From: Nitrospira sp. | GTDB lineage: Bacteria; Nitrospirota; Nitrospiria; Nitrospirales; Nitrospiraceae | Length of the DNA stretch: 7,190 bases | Direction of reading: 5' to 3' | Assembly: GCA_020697375.1 (NCBI GenBank) | Contig: JAJFBJ010000200.1 | Span: forward strand, 1 to 7,190 | Shown: positions 5,948 through 7,190 of the stretch, one piece after another | Numbering within the stretch: the stretch's first letter is position 1 | Layout: each line of letters begins with the position of its first letter | Program-made: the position numbers and the translations under genes | Notes under the pieces: generated by a model | The model's database searches: none | Told to the model about the DNA's origin: nothing | What the model saw: only the letters and a program-made list of their open reading frames with translations

Positions 5948-6128
5948 AATCTGCCTGTACGCGCATGTGAATGCCATGGTTCTGACTCCTCGCATGGTGA
6001 GAGTCTTCCTGCACGAGCACGGATGCTCCGTCCAAAAGGCGGCTTTCTTGAGTCACCAAGTGGAACACCTGAGCACCATTCTGACGCTGTATGACGAGCG
6101 ACGGGTCGAACCGGGCAGTCGAGATTGA
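5856..6128 (+). CDS. Unrecognised small helical protein
   Basis: This is a 90-residue soluble protein with no signal peptide or membrane segment. It appears mostly alpha-helical: an N-terminal helix (DKHIKMLLQELART), a second (EDWQRMYEICLYAHVNAMVL), then TPRMVRVFLHEHGCSVQKAA and a final helix through about residue 80. The segment TPRMVRVFLHEHGCSVQKAA has the spacing of a small helix-turn-helix-like unit, but I cannot assign a family. Codon usage is coherent along the whole length. GGAGG lies 10 nt before the ATG; Met7 (5874) is an alternative start. The start overlaps the preceding gene by 92 bp in another frame, and the next gene begins 6 nt after the stop, suggesting one transcript and translational coupling. 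No function is proposed. Confidence 0.6.
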   Translation: MDKHIKMLLQELARTCPATELQQEDWQRMYEICLYAHVNAMVLTPRMVRVFLHEHGCSVQKAAFLSHQVEHLSTILTLYDERRVEPGSRD

Positions 6129-6134
6129 CCGCAC

Positions 6135-6572
6135 ATGGAGATGGAAGTGAGCAGGCAGCGTCTTAAAGAGGTGAGGGCCGACGCGACCCTCAAGGAGCTG
6201 ATCCGTCATCTGGTGCTCAGCTTTCCGCAGACCGCAATTTTCTCTCGGCAAGTCGGGGACGCCTACTATGTGTTCGTCATTGCGCCCTATGACGGGGGTC
6301 TTGAGAAGGCCATCCAGGTTGAACGGGCCTTGCTGACTGATCATCATGCCGCGCTTGATGACTTTCGACATCTCCTGGAGACTCTGGACCTGCCGGGCAT
6401 TCTCAAGACATGCGACCGCTCTGAGATCCGATCGGCCCGTCGAAGTGCTCCCGCCAACGAAGGATGGCCGGCGGCACCAATTGGCAGTACTGTCTCCCAT
6501 GGCCCATTCGATCTTTCAGGTCCGTCCCTACCAACGCCTCCCGGTGCACTGCTCCCTGTACGTGCAGAGTGA
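6135..6572 (+). CDS. Unrecognised small protein with a doubtful C-terminus
   Basis: The frame encodes 145 residues. Residues 1-95 look well folded: a charged helix (RQRLKEVRADATLKELIRHL), a strand-turn-strand section (TAIFSRQVGDAYYVFVIAPY) and a helical end (HHAALDDFRHLLETLDLPG). From about residue 98 onward the sequence turns into a Ser/Pro/Ala-rich string (SARRSAPANEGWPAAP and on) and overlaps the following PilZ-like gene by 74 bp. In the third frame a TGA stands at 6422-6424, so a one-base shift would end the protein at about residue 96, just before the PilZ-like gene. The start lies 6 nt after the preceding stop; no clear Shine-Dalgarno is seen, and Met3 (6141) or the GTG at 6147 are alternatives. 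No signal peptide or membrane segment is visible. The family is not recognised; it is likely co-transcribed with its neighbours. Confidence 0.6.
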   Translation: MEMEVSRQRLKEVRADATLKELIRHLVLSFPQTAIFSRQVGDAYYVFVIAPYDGGLEKAIQVERALLTDHHAALDDFRHLLETLDLPGILKTCDRSEIRSARRSAPANEGWPAAPIGSTVSHGPFDLSGPSLPTPPGALLPVRAE

Positions 6573-6858
6573 CCAGAGCACGGGCCCTGGCACACTATGG
6601 AATTTTTCGCTCGCCGCCTGCCGGATCAGCACCTACCTGTCTCTCCAGGTGGGGAGCAAGGTGGCGTTGGTTATTCTCTTACCTGAGCCCATCGGAGCGA
6701 TGCTGGTAAGGACCGCCACGGTGTGTTGGACCCGAGGTGCCGAGTACGGCCTTCGTCTCGTGACGCTTCATCCGGTGGAAGCGGCTCGCCTGCAGCAGTA
6801 TGTCACACACGCAGTCAGTGAGGCTCTCCATGCTCAATATTCGTCGCGTCGATCATGA
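6499..6858 (+). CDS. PilZ-like domain protein 3
   Basis: This is a 119-residue single PilZ-like domain. RxxxR is present as R9-P-Y-Q-R13, and (D/N)xSxxG appears as N35-F-S37-L-A-A40, with Ala in place of the final Gly. A hydrophobic strand (VALVILLPEP), the tryptophan strand (ATVCWTRGAEYGLRLVTL) and a C-terminal helix (EAARLQQYVTHAVSEALHAQ) follow. Among the three PilZ-like proteins here this one is nearest the consensus, so it is the best candidate for real cyclic di-GMP binding. The start at 6499 was chosen because the domain begins a few residues later. The same frame is open back to 6346, with a GTG at 6445, but that part is the out-of-phase shadow of the preceding gene. No strong Shine-Dalgarno is seen at 6499. 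The AP2-like gene starts inside its 3' end, overlapping by 29 bp, which indicates coupling. Confidence 0.75.
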   Translation: MAHSIFQVRPYQRLPVHCSLYVQSDQSTGPGTLWNFSLAACRISTYLSLQVGSKVALVILLPEPIGAMLVRTATVCWTRGAEYGLRLVTLHPVEAARLQQYVTHAVSEALHAQYSSRRS

Positions 6859-7190
6859 GGCCTCGGGCACGCATTGTTGGCGGGTGACAGTGCAGCGCCG
6901 CACACGCGTCTTCGTCAGAACCTTCAGCGATGGGCTGCATGGAGGGTCTCAAGCGGCCCTACAGGCTGCCCAAGCTTACAGAGACCAGCTGATTGAGATA
7001 CATCCGCCTTTGGCCATGCCCGCCTATTGTGCGATCCTCAAAAAGAACAATCGCTCAGGCGTGTCCGGCTTGCTTCGGGTGGATCGGGCGGAGGTCTGCA
7101 GGGGGAAACGTCAGCATAAGCTATGCTGGGAAGCGCAATGGCCGATCGGCAACGGACGGTCCCGGCACCGCAAGTTCTCCATCCTGAAGT
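6830..7190 (+). CDS. AP2-like double-repeat protein (partial, 3' end outside window)
   Basis: The visible 120 residues contain two copies of an AP2/integrase-like three-strand unit. The first has IRRVD (4-8), W17-R-V, FVRTFSDG (28-35) and a helix with AAQAYRDQL (46-54). The second begins after KKNNRSGVSGLLRVD (71-85), has W100-E-A-Q-W and RHRKFSI (112-118), and is cut by the window edge before its helix. AP2 domains bind DNA through the three-stranded sheet; they are best known from plants but also occur in bacterial small proteins and homing endonucleases. No nuclease motif is visible here. GAGG (6820-6823) lies 6 nt before the ATG and fixes the start, which overlaps the PilZ-like gene by 29 bp. 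It is probably a small DNA-binding protein co-expressed with PilZ-like protein 3. The domain assignment is by pattern, and the target is unknown. Confidence 0.75.
   Translation, partial: MLNIRRVDHEASGTHCWRVTVQRRTRVFVRTFSDGLHGGSQAALQAAQAYRDQLIEIHPPLAMPAYCAILKKNNRSGVSGLLRVDRAEVCRGKRQHKLCWEAQWPIGNGRSRHRKFSILK

Noticed and set aside
6346..6498. N-terminal extension of PilZ-like protein 3
   Set aside because: The extended part is the out-of-phase reading of the well-coded preceding gene. The PilZ domain starts only after the Met at 6499.
5847..6500. A 217-codon minus-strand open frame
   Set aside because: It lies opposite two plus-strand genes with better codon use and cluster spacing. The translation shows no recognisable domain, and long antisense frames are common in GC-rich DNA.

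Overview
The window looks like chromosomal DNA of a GC-rich, signalling-heavy environmental bacterium. A member of Nitrospirota (Nitrospira-like) is my best guess. The grounds are a double AP2-like small protein next to several diverged PilZ-like proteins, a large PAS-GAF hybrid kinase and a proline-linked coiled-coil lipoprotein. This is recognition from memory of typical gene content, not a search, and the phylum call is only moderately sure.

Left part (1-1075): the C-terminal tail of an Hpt-type phosphotransfer domain ends at 119 on the plus strand. It faces a minus-strand response regulator (start near 663) whose receiver residues are intact but whose frame has no stop before the window edge. 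A divergent intergenic region with a dyad follows, then a small plus-strand lipoprotein (809-1075).

Middle part (1177-4227, minus): a hybrid sensor histidine kinase of about 1016 residues. Its layout is a histidine-rich multi-pass membrane domain, PAS, a GAF domain that appears internally shortened, HisKA, HATPase_c and two intact receiver domains. It has no Hpt of its own, so a separate Hpt protein would be needed as relay partner. The Hpt tail at the left edge is a nearby candidate, but that is inference. The leader upstream (4228-4546) is largely empty apart from small hairpins.

Right part (4547-7190, plus): a tightly packed cluster of small genes. These are a doubtful, perhaps frameshifted ORF, a first PilZ-like protein, a second PilZ-like protein whose start codon seems to be missing, a small membrane-anchored protein, two unrecognised small proteins, a third PilZ-like protein and an AP2-like protein cut by the right edge. 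All three PilZ-like proteins keep an RxxxR motif and a tryptophan-containing strand, but each departs from the canonical (D/N)xSxxG motif at a different position. Binding of cyclic di-GMP is therefore uncertain. The repeated out-of-frame overlaps and a missing start may reflect sequence errors, gene decay or real translational coupling.

No RNA genes, CRISPR arrays, insertion sequences, attachment sites or origins were recognised. The most unusual items are the PilZ/AP2 small-gene cluster, the gapped GAF domain, the histidine-rich membrane sensor domain and the start-less PilZ gene.
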